DNA from: Apteryx mantelli
Lineage: Eukaryota; Chordata; Aves; Apterygiformes; Apterygidae
Length of the DNA stretch: 64,000 nucleotides
Assembly (NCBI RefSeq): GCF_036417845.1
Contig: NC_089979.1
Span: forward strand, 5,509,424 to 5,573,423
Reading direction: 5' to 3'
Of the stretch, positions 53,890 through 64,000 are shown one piece after another (the first letter of the stretch is position 1; the number at the start of each line of letters is the position of its first letter). The notes below the pieces were generated by a model. That model was not told where the DNA came from, made no database searches, and was given only the letters and a program-made list of their open reading frames with translations. Position numbers and translations under genes: made by a program.

Positions 53890-54735
53890 CATGCGAGGCC
53901 GTGTGTGTGTGTGTGTGTGTGTGGCCGTGTGTAGGATGGGGTTTGTGGGAGGGAGGCTGTGTGTCGCGTCTGGGGGCACGGTGTGCGGGATGGTGCGCTA
54001 CGCGTGGAGCAGGGTGTGCGTGGGGGCAAGGCCTGTGTGTGTGTGAGGGGGGTGCGGGGGCTGTGGGGTGGGGTGGCGTGTGCGGGGGCTGTTTAGCGGC
54101 ACCACGCGTCGTGTGTGGGTGTGCGTGCGGGGGGCTGTGCTGGAGGAGCTGTGGCGAGTGTGGGGCCGTGGTGTGTGGGGGGTTGGGATGGTGTTTGTGG
54201 GGCTGTGTGTGGAGCTGTGGTGTGTGTAGGGCTGTGGGGGGGTTGTGGTGTGTGTAGGGCGGTGGGGGGGGCTGTGGTGTGTGTAGGGCGGCGGGGGGGG
54301 GCTGTGTGTGCTGAGGGTTGTGTGTGTGTGGAGCTGTGGTGTGTGGGGGTTGTGTGTGTAGGGCTGTGTAGGGCTGTGGGGGTGTTGGGGTGTGTGTAGC
54401 GCTGTGTGTATGGGGGGGCTGTGTGTCGGGCTGTGGTGTGCGTGGGGCTGTGGTGTGTGTAGGGCTGTGTGTGGGCCTGTGTATGTGTGGGGCAGCGTGT
54501 GTAGGGCTGTGGGGGGCTGTGTGTGGGGCTGAGGCGTGTGTAAGGCTGTGGGGGGCTGTGTGTGGGGCTGAGGCGTATGTAGGGCTGTGTGTGGCTGTAT
54601 GCAGGGCTGTGGTGTGCACAGGGCTGTGTATACGGCTGTACGTGAGGCTGTGGTGTGTATACGGCTCTGTGTGTACGGTTGTACATGGGGCTGTGGTGTG
54701 TACAGGGCTGTGTGTAGGGCTGTACGTGGGGCTGT
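53890..54735 (+). repeat. G/T-rich tandem array (minisatellite) upstream of KCNK9
   Basis: About 800 bases are built from variants of TGTGTGTAGGGCTGTGGGG. The array starts near a (GT)11 at 53,901-53,922 and ends where the CpG island begins. Units vary in length, and some form higher-order copies: a 39-bp unit at 54,503-54,541 is repeated with three changes at 54,542-54,580. The + strand has many G runs of three to eight and few C runs. The opposite strand therefore reads open for hundreds of codons as a Thr/His/Pro/Ser-rich sequence. I take that as a by-product of the repeat and not as a gene. Confidence 0.9.
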
Positions 54736-54990
54736 GTGTGGCCGCGGCGCCCCCCGGGCGCTGCCTCCGTCCCGCCGCCGGCCCCGCTCGCTCCCGCCTC
54801 CCGCTGCGGGGTGGCGGCGGCGGCGGCAGCAGCCCCGGGCGCGGCCGAGGCCGGGGCGGTCCCGGCGCGCGGCTGGCAGGGGGGAGGGGGAGGGGCGCGC
54901 GCCACCTGTCCCGGCCGTTAACGCTCCGCCACCGCCGGCGGCAGCGAGGCCGCAGCGCGCGCGGCGACCGACCCGTCCCGCGCCGCCCTT

Positions 54991-54994
54991 CCCC

Positions 54995-55024
<30 letters not shown>
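54991..55024 (+). repeat. C21 tract followed by (CA)7
   Basis: Twenty-one C in a row run into CACACA repeats, inside the CpG island. Such tracts are unstable and often wrongly sized in assemblies. On the opposite strand this is a long G run. Confidence 0.9.
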
Positions 55025-55025
<1 letters not shown>

Positions 55026-55229
55026 CGCGCCGAGCCCGGGGCAGCGCGGCGAGCTCGGCCCCGCCGCCAGCGCCCGGCCCCGCTTCACCGCCGGGGCGTG
55101 GCCGCGCCCGGGGAGGGGCGGCGGGAAGGCGCCGCGCCGGGGGAGCCCCACGGCCTCTGCCTGGCAGGGCGGCGCCGACGGGGTTAACGCGCTGCCCGCG
55201 GCGGGCCGCGGCGAGCCGCCCTCCGCCCC

Positions 55230-55298
55230 GGCGCGCACACGCACACGCTCACACACACTCACACACTCACACACACAGACACGCTCACACGCGCGCGC
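55230..55298 (+). repeat. CA/CACT-rich and CG-alternating stretch
   Basis: Imperfect ACACTC and ACACGC units are followed by an alternating CGCGCGCG run. The stretch is mostly alternating purine and pyrimidine, a composition known to favour left-handed DNA under torsion. It ends just before the ATG of upstream ORF 1. Confidence 0.8.
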
Positions 55299-55303
55299 GG
55301 GCG

Positions 55304-55414
55304 ATGGCTGAGGGGCGCGGGCTTGCTTTTCCCCGAGATGATGTCAAGAGCTTGGGAGAAGGAGGAGGAGGAGGAGGAGGACGGTTGCTCTTTTGCTTAA
55401 CGGCTTTGTTCTAA
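55304..55414 (+). other. Upstream ORF 1 (36 codons) in CpG island
   Basis: An ATG at 55,304 opens a 36-codon frame ending in TAA at 55,412-55,414. It encodes a short peptide with a run of Gly from the GGA repeat. If transcription starts upstream of this point, it is the first upstream ORF of the KCNK9 leader. It is not in the channel's reading frame. Nothing suggests a function for the peptide. Confidence 0.3.
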
Positions 55415-55881
55415 AACCATCCGAAATAAAGCCCCGCGCGCCTGCGGAGCAGCCGTGAAAGTAGCCTTTTTTTTTTTCCTCTTTTTTTTTTTTCCTCTTT
55501 TTTCTCCCCTTCCTCTTCGGTGCCGTGTCCGCGCGGGGCCGGGCCCCCTCCCGTCTCCCCGGGCCGGCTCTCGCCGCCCGCGGAGCGCCCGGCTGCTCCG
55601 CTCCTCCCGGAGGCTGGAGGCAGCGCCCGGCCGCGGCGGCAGCTCGCCGCGGCGCCGCCCTGCCCCGCGCAGGTGCCCCGCCGCTCCCGGACCGCCCGGC
55701 AGCCGCCTCCTCTCCGCCCTCCCTCCGCCGCCGCCGCCAGCCGGGGCGGCTCCTCCCGCTCGCCGCGGCTCCTGCGGGGCGCCGGCTCCCCGCCGCCGCC
55801 GCCGCCGCCGCCAGCGCCACGCCGGCGGCCGAGCGCGCCCGCCTCCCGCCGGAGCGGCGGCCCGGCCCGCCGCGCCCGGGG

Positions 55882-56052
55882 ATGCTGCCCCCAACTCCCC
55901 GCCCGCCGCCTGACACCGCCGCCGCCGCCCTCGCCCTCGCCCTCGCCCTCGCCGCGCCGGACGCCGCTCCGCTGCCCGCGCCGCGGCCACCTGCAGCAGC
56001 AGCAGCAGCAGCAGCAGCCCGCCCGCCCGCCGCACCGCCGCGCAAGGAGTGA
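55882..56052 (+). other. Upstream ORF 2 (56 codons), Ala/Pro-rich
   Basis: An ATG at 55,882 opens 56 codons ending in TGA at 56,050-56,052. The peptide is almost all Ala, Pro and Leu because it reads through CTCGCC hexamers and the CAG repeat in the Ala/GCA frame. It is in the same frame as the channel but is closed by stops before it. Such a uORF could lower initiation at the main start if it lies in the leader. Confidence 0.3.
55994..56017 (+). repeat. (CAG)8 trinucleotide repeat in probable 5' UTR
   Basis: Eight uninterrupted CAG units follow a CTG and precede a CCC-rich stretch, inside the CpG island upstream of KCNK9. A block of CTCGCC hexamers lies just before it, at about 55,929-55,953. 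The triplet could vary in length between individuals. Confidence 0.9.
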
Positions 56053-56169
56053 GGCGCCCGCCGCCAAGCGCCGGGGCCGGGGCGGGCCGGGCCCCGCCGG
56101 CCCTCCGCGCCCGGGTCCCCGCCGCCGCCCGCCGCCCGCCGCCCCGCCGCCCCGCCGCGCCCCCCGCGG

Positions 56170-56220
56170 ATGGGCGCGCTGCCGCCGCCCGGCCCCCGCC
56201 GGCCCCGCGGCGCCGCCTGA
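56170..56220 (+). other. Upstream ORF 3 (16 codons)
   Basis: A short ATG-to-TGA frame of 16 codons, MGALPPPGPRRPRGAA. Its TGA at 56,218-56,220 is also the in-frame stop that bounds the upstream opening of the KCNK9 frame. The +4 base is G and the -3 base is C. It lies 234 bases upstream of the possible extended start and 549 bases upstream of the usual start. Confidence 0.3.
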
Positions 56221-57243
<1,023 letters not shown>

Positions 57244-58481
57244 TGAACTTGGAGGTGTCCCGCACCTCTTCCCCTGGAGATGGAGCATGTGTCCCCTGGG
57301 ACACATGGACTGGAGAGGAGTGGGGCTGGCCAGGTGGGGGGACTGGCACTGGCCAGGCGGCTAACAGCAAGCTGTGGCTGGGGTGGCAAGGAGAAGGGGA
57401 GAAGAGGCGTGATGACAATCTCCTGGGGTCCTCTGCAAGGAGAACGAGGCCCTGTTGCTGTGCACCTCCTCGGACTGTGCATGCACCTTCACTTAAGAGA
57501 CACGGGGGAAACTTAGGCAAAAAGCTGTTGGATGAGGACGGAAATGCTGAGGACAGAGGAACTGGATCAGCTGTGCAACCCCTTGGTGTAGCCACTTAGT
57601 CCTGCTTTCACAAAGTTTGTTTTGACGTTGACAGGGGCTGCAGTAGGGGTTCCCTACACCTGTGGTCCCATAGCTGGGCCTCTCCTCTGCATTCCCAACG
57701 TGTTCCTGAAGTTTTCGGTGCAGCTAGAGAGTCTGATGTGCCAACAGGTCACAGAGTGTGTCTCCGCTTTGCAGGCACACAGTCCAACAGGCAAAATGAT
57801 ACCTGCTGTCACATCTTTGTCGCTGAGCGTAAGCATGCCACGTCCCAGGACTGTAGAGGGACAGTCAGTGGACAGAGCCACAGACTGTCATTTTGTACTT
57901 CTCTGCTTCGCTCAGCTAAAACGGAGCGTTTCGCATAAAGTTTGCTTCCCCGCCGTAAAAATAAATACCACGATAACTAGAGGCTGTAATGTGCCGACAG
58001 AACTGTGCTACAACTCTTGCTTCGGCTTGATGAGCAGGGGTGTTTTTCCTTGTTTTGCATTAATTAGGGTGCATTTGGTGAAGCAGTTGATATGTCCTTC
58101 TCACAGCCCTTCTAGATGTGCCCCTCTAACATCTGGGGAGATCTGAAAAGATCTCTCTAGCTCGGTGGATGTTTGATAATGAATTATATTGAACAGGACA
58201 AGAAAGACTATCTCTCATTAATACAGAAAGACTCGATCTTTTTACTCTTTAGTGCTTGTTACAACAAATTTGCACATTAGCACCTCAAGATACTGTTCAG
58301 TTTTCAGCAGAATGTCCAATCCACTGTCCTTTGAATTTACTTGCATTTGTATTTGATTTTATTAGCTGGGACAGTAAATAATTTCCTACGGAAGACCATC
58401 TAACAATCTGAAGCCTATTTGTCCTTACAAAGATAAGATTTTTAAGGGATAATTTCTTCTTCTGTTTATGTTACTGCATGC

Positions 58482-58502
58482 ATATATATATATATATATA
58501 TA
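58482..58502. repeat. (AT)10 microsatellite in intron 1
   Basis: Ten AT units between CATGC and CGTACATATG in KCNK9 intron 1. Confidence 0.95.
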
Positions 58503-59869
58503 CGTACATATGAATAGGCTAGAGAATATAGTGCAGAATACAACTTTGTAATAGCAAGGCAAATGAATTAGATTTCCTATCATTCATTACGATGTCAAAA
58601 CTCTGTTTCTGCTCTGATCACTAATTCTCTCTTCCTCGATACGTGTCTTGTCATTTATTTGTGCTAAGTGAATACTGGATTATCATGCCCTTCTGAATTA
58701 AGTACAAGGCTTACACACACATGCCCATACGCTCACTGTGCCCTGTACTCCCGCTCTAAGAGATGACTGCAATACTTTCTGTGTTCTTACGCTCTGTTGG
58801 TGACAGGTAGAAAGGGCTATAGATGTTGGCTGCTTAGACAGTATTTTACTTGGAAACAAGTACAACTTGCTTGGGAAACCTTACAATTTTCTCGTGCAGA
58901 GAGCTGAGACTCATTTAGGAAGCTCAGAGCGTGTCAACGTGCAGAGGATAAGTGTACATTTCTGTAGGCAGAGATGCTTTGGGATGTCAGAAATGTTTAA
59001 ATTTAAAATGTGTATAGCAACGGGGAACCACTGGGAGGAAGAGTGGTAATAAAGAATGGTGCAGAAAGACAGACGTCCTTTAATGATTGTTCATTTAGGA
59101 AAAACTGCTCCAGTAGGATACGTGATCAGTCTTTCAAAAGTTAATTAATAGTTACTATCTGCATTTTGCCAAATATACTTTTCTTCTATTTTGCATATGT
59201 CTTCAGTGCTAGAGTAGCTTAGTGATGTTATCTGTTCCGTTGGTAGTCTGTAGAAGTGAGTGTGGAAAGTTTTTCTTTAATTTCTTATTTGTACTAGAAG
59301 AGTCTGGTTCACAGGGGGAAAAATACTTTCTCTACTTAAATTCTGAGGAATTTAAGAAAGGATTTCCTCTCTGTGGTATTGTTTTCTGCACGGGGCAGTG
59401 ATCTTCAATGTTTGTATTAATCTTCTACGATGATTCTTATTTTCAGTCTAACCTGGTGTATGCTCTCACATACATTTCCTTCTCCCTCTCAGACCTTCCA
59501 GACAGACTTCAAGAAGCACATGCATTGTATGCCTTAGTGAACATGCTTTAGTCAGTAAGTGTCCCTGTAAAAGTGCCTCTTTATTATCTAAATAACCATC
59601 TCAGGCTGAATTTTAAAATAGATTGAATAAAATACTTTGTTGCCTATTCCGGAGTGGTAAATTTATCTCCACAGAGTTCTCTTAAAAGAAGTGCAATAGC
59701 AATCAGTGGACCACAAAGCCTAGCGATATGCATATGATAGCAGGCTAATTTACATCTAACTTAATTGTGTTCCTCGAGATTGCCGCGCTAGCAACATGTC
59801 TGAAGTGATTACCTCTTTATACTGCGTGGATCTAAACTACCGTGGCTTTAATGTAACCAAAGGCGGTTC

Positions 59870-60090
59870 CGGTTGGCCAGGGAACGCGATCCAGCTGCAG
59901 GCAGCGCCCTGGCGGAGGCTGCTGTGCTCGCCGAGGGAGCGCGGGAGCGGGGCGCTGCGCGGGAGCGGGGCGCTGCGCGGGAGCGGGGCGCGGCGCGGCG
60001 CCGCACGTGGCCGTGGTGCTGAACTGGACAGCTCCCGCCGCCGCGCTCCGCCGCCCGCCGCCGCCCTCGTCTCCTTTAAATCCCCGTTCC
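59870..60090. promoter_or_regulatory. Isolated CpG-rich islet in KCNK9 intron 1
   Basis: About 220 bases of GC- and CpG-rich DNA stand in AT-rich intron sequence on both sides. It holds three 18-bp copies of a GCGCGGGAGCGGGGCGCT unit (59,939-59,992) and an E-box CACGTG at 60,004-60,009. On the + strand a 104-codon frame (59,796-60,110) spans it, in which the repeat reads RGSGAL, RGSGAL, RGSGAR. I see no protein family in it. It could be an alternative promoter, an enhancer, or a recently expanded GC repeat. No function is shown by the sequence. Confidence 0.5.
59939..59992 (+). repeat. 18-bp tandem repeat, three copies
   Basis: Three direct copies of an 18-bp GC-rich unit lie at 59,939, 59,957 and 59,975. 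The first two are identical apart from none or one base at the edge, and the third ends in G instead of T. Each contains GGGAGCGGGGCG, close to a GC box. Confidence 0.85.
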
Positions 60091-61399
60091 CAAAGAATTG
60101 CTTTGGCTGAACTACGGAGAACGTTGAAAGCCTTCCACGCTAGGTGAAGCGGCGAGGTTTGGCCAGCTTTCACGTTTCCTCCAGTCGCTATCATTTTGCT
60201 TGTATTCGATGGTGGTAGGGAGTCGTTGCGAGTTTGTCCATCCGAGCAAGAGAAAACAAAGCAAGAGATGATCAACTGAACAGGGAGAGGTTTTTTTCAC
60301 CTGTGACCCAAGATTTTTTTTCTACTCTCCAGGTGCAATGTTGTTCTATTCTACTTTTTTAACTGACCCAGCAAGGAAATTAACAACTGCAGATGCTACC
60401 ACATTTGAGGACTCTGCTCTTAAAATCCAGTAGCAGAAGAGAAATACTGTGTTTTCACAGAATTTTGGTCACGTTTGAATTCTGAGAAAGTTTTTAGGTG
60501 ATCAAAATGAACTAATAAGCTCCTATTGGCTCTCAGCACTTGCTAAATTTATTTCAGGATTCTTCTCACTTAAGAGTTAGTTAGTATCATTTCCTATCCA
60601 TTTCCAGTTACCCAGCCAAAATGATGACAGGGAGTGAATTAATCCAGTTCTTCATCCAGCTACTTGTCTTTTATGTGATACACTGTAGAATACGCTACTG
60701 AGTTAGTCAAGAGGCTGGATATGATGTATAAAAACATCAAGTTTTGAAAATAAAATGTAATTCCTAGGATTTCTATTATTTTTAATGCCCATTTCTGCAG
60801 GTTTATAGGGATGAACAAACTATTTATATATAAGCAGGTGTTGGCACTGTCAAAATGTGTTATTGGTATGGATATCGCTCCATCATTTAAGCCTTAAAGG
60901 GTGATAGTCATACTTGATTTAACACCACCGAGCTCTAGTAAACACTGACTATTTCTGGAGGCTTGTGTAGAATGTAAAGAAATGAAAGCTGTTTATGTCA
61001 CCCTAAAATGAACTGAAACAACAAACAGATTGAGGATTTTTATTTATTTATTTTTTTTTCTCAGAAGCGACTATGTAAGAAGAGCAAAATGCAGACAGAG
61101 TGTGCGCTGCAAATTGGAAGGCTCTTTTTTCGAGCTTTAGGCCATTAATATCAGTCTCTAATCTACTATAAGCAGTGACCAAACTGTTCTGGTGAACAGA
61201 GACAAAGTATTTTTAAAGAATGTGGTGCAGTACCTGTAATGATGAATGGAATATCTACCTGCTGACAACTGTTTGGCTACTTAGTAGCTAACCACTTAAG
61301 AACTGGCTACATCCAGATGAGAGGATTACTTACTTCTGGCAGATGGTTGCCTGACAGGGAGTTTGATCCTGCATTAATGAACTAAACAAACACATGCTT

Positions 61400-61515
61400 A
61401 TACCCATTTCAGGGTAGTAGTTAAGTCTTCATAGCCTTTCTTTGCTGCATCTGTTTACCTTTCTGTAAAATGGGTATAAAAATACTCACCAAGCTGGTAG
61501 TGTTGTGATGTCTCT
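61400..61515 (+). mobile_element. MIR-type SINE relic in intron 1
   Basis: CTTTCTGTAAAATGGGTATA at about 61,460 followed by AAAATACTCACC is the MIR core-to-tail junction. The 5' half is poorly kept. Confidence 0.6.
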
Positions 61516-62554
61516 AATTTGGGTCAGGAAAAAAAAGTCTTTTTAAGTGTGAATTGTTTGGTCAGTATTGCTCCTTCTTTAATGCCATCTCCTGGTGTTT
61601 GGACTCTGCTCTTGATTTTTGATAGATAGCAATATTTAACAGCAGACCATTGAAAAGCTTTGAGTACAGAATCGTGGCAGATGGACAATTTGCAATGGAA
61701 AGAAAGAGAAGAAAGGAAGAAAAGACACAAAAAGGGAAAGAGAGAGAACAAACACCCATACTTTGGTCAATTAATTGCTGCTTTTGTGGCTTGCCAGGAT
61801 TGTGAAGGTCATACTTCATTTGAAACACTCTTATTAATACACTCAGGTGAAAGCAGAGAGCATGATTTTCTGCTGATATGAATGCCTGTAGATCTACTGA
61901 AGTGATGAAGCTATTCCGATTCACACCATCTGAAGCTTCAGTGGGGAATACTGGATGATGGGGACTTGTAATATCTGCTGGTGGTGTGTCCAGGGCAAAG
62001 AGGAGGTCAGCTTCAGTGTTCCACGTGAAGATGCACTCTGTGACAGAGTTTGCTTCCCTGCATTACAATATCCTGCAAGACTTTTTCACGCTATATCCTT
62101 TGTCTCATTGAGAATTACAAAACAAAACAAAAAAATCCAAAATAGGGTTCTGCTGACACAGAGGGGCCTTGGTGTGGCTGCTTTGCTCACATGCTCACAG
62201 AAACAGTTTCTCAGTTCTTGAAAACTGGTTTTGCAATGATACCTCATGTTCTTCCCAGAGGCACATTAGCAAAAGCTTTTTTAAAAATCACTGATAAGGC
62301 AAAAAGATAGCTCAGACTGATGCTTGAACTGCAACTTCCTGCTGTATGGCTTGCTGGCAGTGTAACTGCAATATCCAGTAATAGTCTGAAAGTGGTTTTG
62401 GGGAAGCACTAAGAAACCCCTAGCCACTCAGCTGGGTGATGGTGTCAACTGATTTCCTTAGCGGAAACAGCCTTGCGAAATGAGTGTCTTACAGTTTTGT
62501 CAGGATTTGGTGCTCTTTCTTTTCTTCCTAACTTTTCTTAGCTTCCTCCTTAAA

Positions 62555-62792
62555 CTGAAGCATGTGAGATTTAGATTAGGCATTAGGAAACTCTTCCAAC
62601 TGTCAGGGTGGTTGCATGCTGGAAGGGATTGCTTAGAAGACTGTGGAATCTCCATCACTGGGGAGTTTTAAGGGGAGTTTAGACAAACATCTGTCAGGAA
62701 TGGTTAAGTTATAGCTGCTTTTGCCTTTGGGGAGGAAGATGGACTAGCTAACCTTTTGAAGTCTTTACAAGACAAATGTTCTATGATTTTTT
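62555..62792 (+). mobile_element. Old CR1 LINE 3' fragment in KCNK9 intron 1
   Basis: GATTTAGATTAGGCATTAGG at about 62,568 is followed by GACTGTGGAATCTCCATCAC, then GATGGACTAGCTAACC and a final TTCTATGATTTTTT. This is the usual order of the CR1 C-terminal coding part, 3' UTR and terminal octamer. It lies on the same strand as KCNK9 and has no intact frame. Confidence 0.8.
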
Positions 62793-63449
62793 GAATCTTC
62801 ATTTCTCCATATGTCTTGAACTCTGATAGTTCCTGGGATAGTTTGTTTTTCTTGAGAAAGAAAGCCAAAGATCTTTAATGACATTTTCTCCATTATATGG
62901 TTTTTGCACATGCTCATTGATTATTTTTCTATGTGGTAAAATAATTTACGTGCCTTTGCAAGTGTCAGAATAGAAATATCTATGTTTGCCCACTGACAAT
63001 GCTATAAGTTACGGTGTCAGTGAGTCTTTTGGGATAGGAATTAGCTGAAGAAGAAAATGATCCCACTGATATAAGGATGGGAAACAGAAATTTACAGGAT
63101 AGAACTGGGAGGAAGAAGTCTTATAGACTAAGAGTAAAGGAAGAGCCATAGCTGTTAGCTATGGACTTATGCCTGCTTATCCTAAAGAGAAAACAAAATC
63201 CCTTTGCTTTCTGTGGGTTCAGCATCAGAATTATGAAGCTTGATGTAAAGGAAAACTGATTAATGGAGAGCTTCCCTTTTGGACTGCATGGGTTTTGGGA
63301 CAGACTCTCTGAATCATTTGGTCTGGCACAAAGCAAGGGCCAGAAAGCTGTCATCTTCCCTTGAAGGCAATCTAAGCTGAAGTGCTTAGTTCCTTCAATG
63401 CTGGAGAATATTCCTTCATAAATGATGAAGGCAATGCTCGTAGCTTAGA

Positions 63450-63650
63450 GCTGGTGTTACACAGCACTTTATATTCAGAATACTGTGCTGACATTAGGTG
63501 ATTCATCTTCACAACACCTCTGTGTAAAAATTATCTTCAATTTAGAGACAAGAAGGTAAAGTGACTTTCTGAAGATTCAGGTTGGGAACTATTCTAATTG
63601 CCAAACAGCTCACTTCACTGTCTTTCAGACCACATGGCATTAGTTTATAG
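63450..63650 (-). mobile_element. MIR-type SINE relic, minus strand, in intron 1
   Basis: CACAGCACTTTATATTCAGA, then TTCATCTTCACAACACCTCT at about 63,502, TAGAGACAAGAAGGTAAAGTG at about 63,543 and a final TCAGACCACATGGC follow the antisense MIR order. Confidence 0.7.
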
Positions 63651-64000
63651 CCAGATTAAACAGTGAAGATGAACCAAAGGCACAAATCCGTAATGAATTC
63701 ATGGTGATATTAGCAAACTCCTGCACCTTAGGTCTTCTGACTTGCAATAATAACAGAACCTGGAGCCTTATTATGTAAAGGGACATATACAATTCTGGAT
63801 TATTATCTCTGTTATTACTATGTGTCCTTTTTCAAAGGCCCTTTTGTGAATTTAGATACCTGATTCCTAAGGATTTTTACTGAAAATCCTTGACTAGATT
63901 CAGATAATGGCTGCCTGAAATATCCCTTGCCCATGTAACAGATGCTGGCAAGGACACTTGCTGATGATGCAAAGCTAATCAGGAAGAGACCTTGCTGCTT

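Noticed and set aside
53890..54735. Direct repeats considered as a CRISPR-like array
   Set aside because: Units vary in length and lack unique spacers, and the genome is eukaryotic. It is a minisatellite.
53756..55021. 421-codon minus-strand open frame, rich in Thr, His, Pro and Ser
   Set aside because: It is the read-through of the G/T-rich array on the opposite strand. The parallel frames on the same strand (341 and 270 codons) are open too, which is expected for stop-poor repeats.
54390..55414. Plus-strand frames of 265 and 275 codons across the array and island
   Set aside because: They start in the G/T-rich repeat and continue through GC-rich simple sequence in two overlapping frames with no conserved segment.

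Overview
The window looks like vertebrate nuclear DNA, most probably from a bird. Two observations support this. The repeats are mainly CR1 non-LTR retrotransposon copies, one of them fairly young with the 3' end typical of birds, plus very old MIR-type (CORE-SINE) relics. The only protein-coding exon I can identify is split by an intron at a vertebrate-conserved position. I saw no operons, CRISPR arrays, tRNAs or rRNAs.

Layout. Positions 1 to about 53,890 are gene-poor. I recognise no coding exon there, only dispersed repeats. These are a CR1 copy at 7.18-8.01 kb with its reading frame intact to the stop codon; older, decayed CR1 copies near 19.2-20.3, 28.1-28.4, 36.4-36.9, 38.6-39.0 and 51.0-51.3 kb; MIR-type relics near 16.9, 33.1, 43.5, 44.3 and 47.0 kb; two short palindromic, MITE-like relics at 32.4 and 43.2 kb; and a possible retroviral LTR remnant at 39.6-40.5 kb. 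Microsatellites include a (GT)19 at 25.7 kb. From 53.9 to 54.7 kb lies a G/T-rich tandem array. It runs into a strong CpG island (about 54.7-57.1 kb) that contains the 5' end of KCNK9, which encodes the two-pore potassium channel TASK-3, on the + strand.

KCNK9. Coding exon 1 (56,770-57,052) encodes residues 1-94 and the first base of codon 95. It ends at a strong GTGAGT donor inside the first selectivity-filter motif. From 57,053 to the window end is intron 1; the second coding exon lies beyond the window. The intron carries a small, isolated GC/CpG-rich islet at about 59.87-60.09 kb and two or three old repeats.

Points most worth a second look: an in-frame upstream ATG that would give TASK-3 a basic 105-residue N-terminal extension; a competing splice-acceptor-like site inside that extension; three other upstream ORFs; the G/T-rich array directly upstream of the promoter; and the intronic CpG islet with a three-copy 18-bp repeat. 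I found nothing that amounts to a new multi-gene system.
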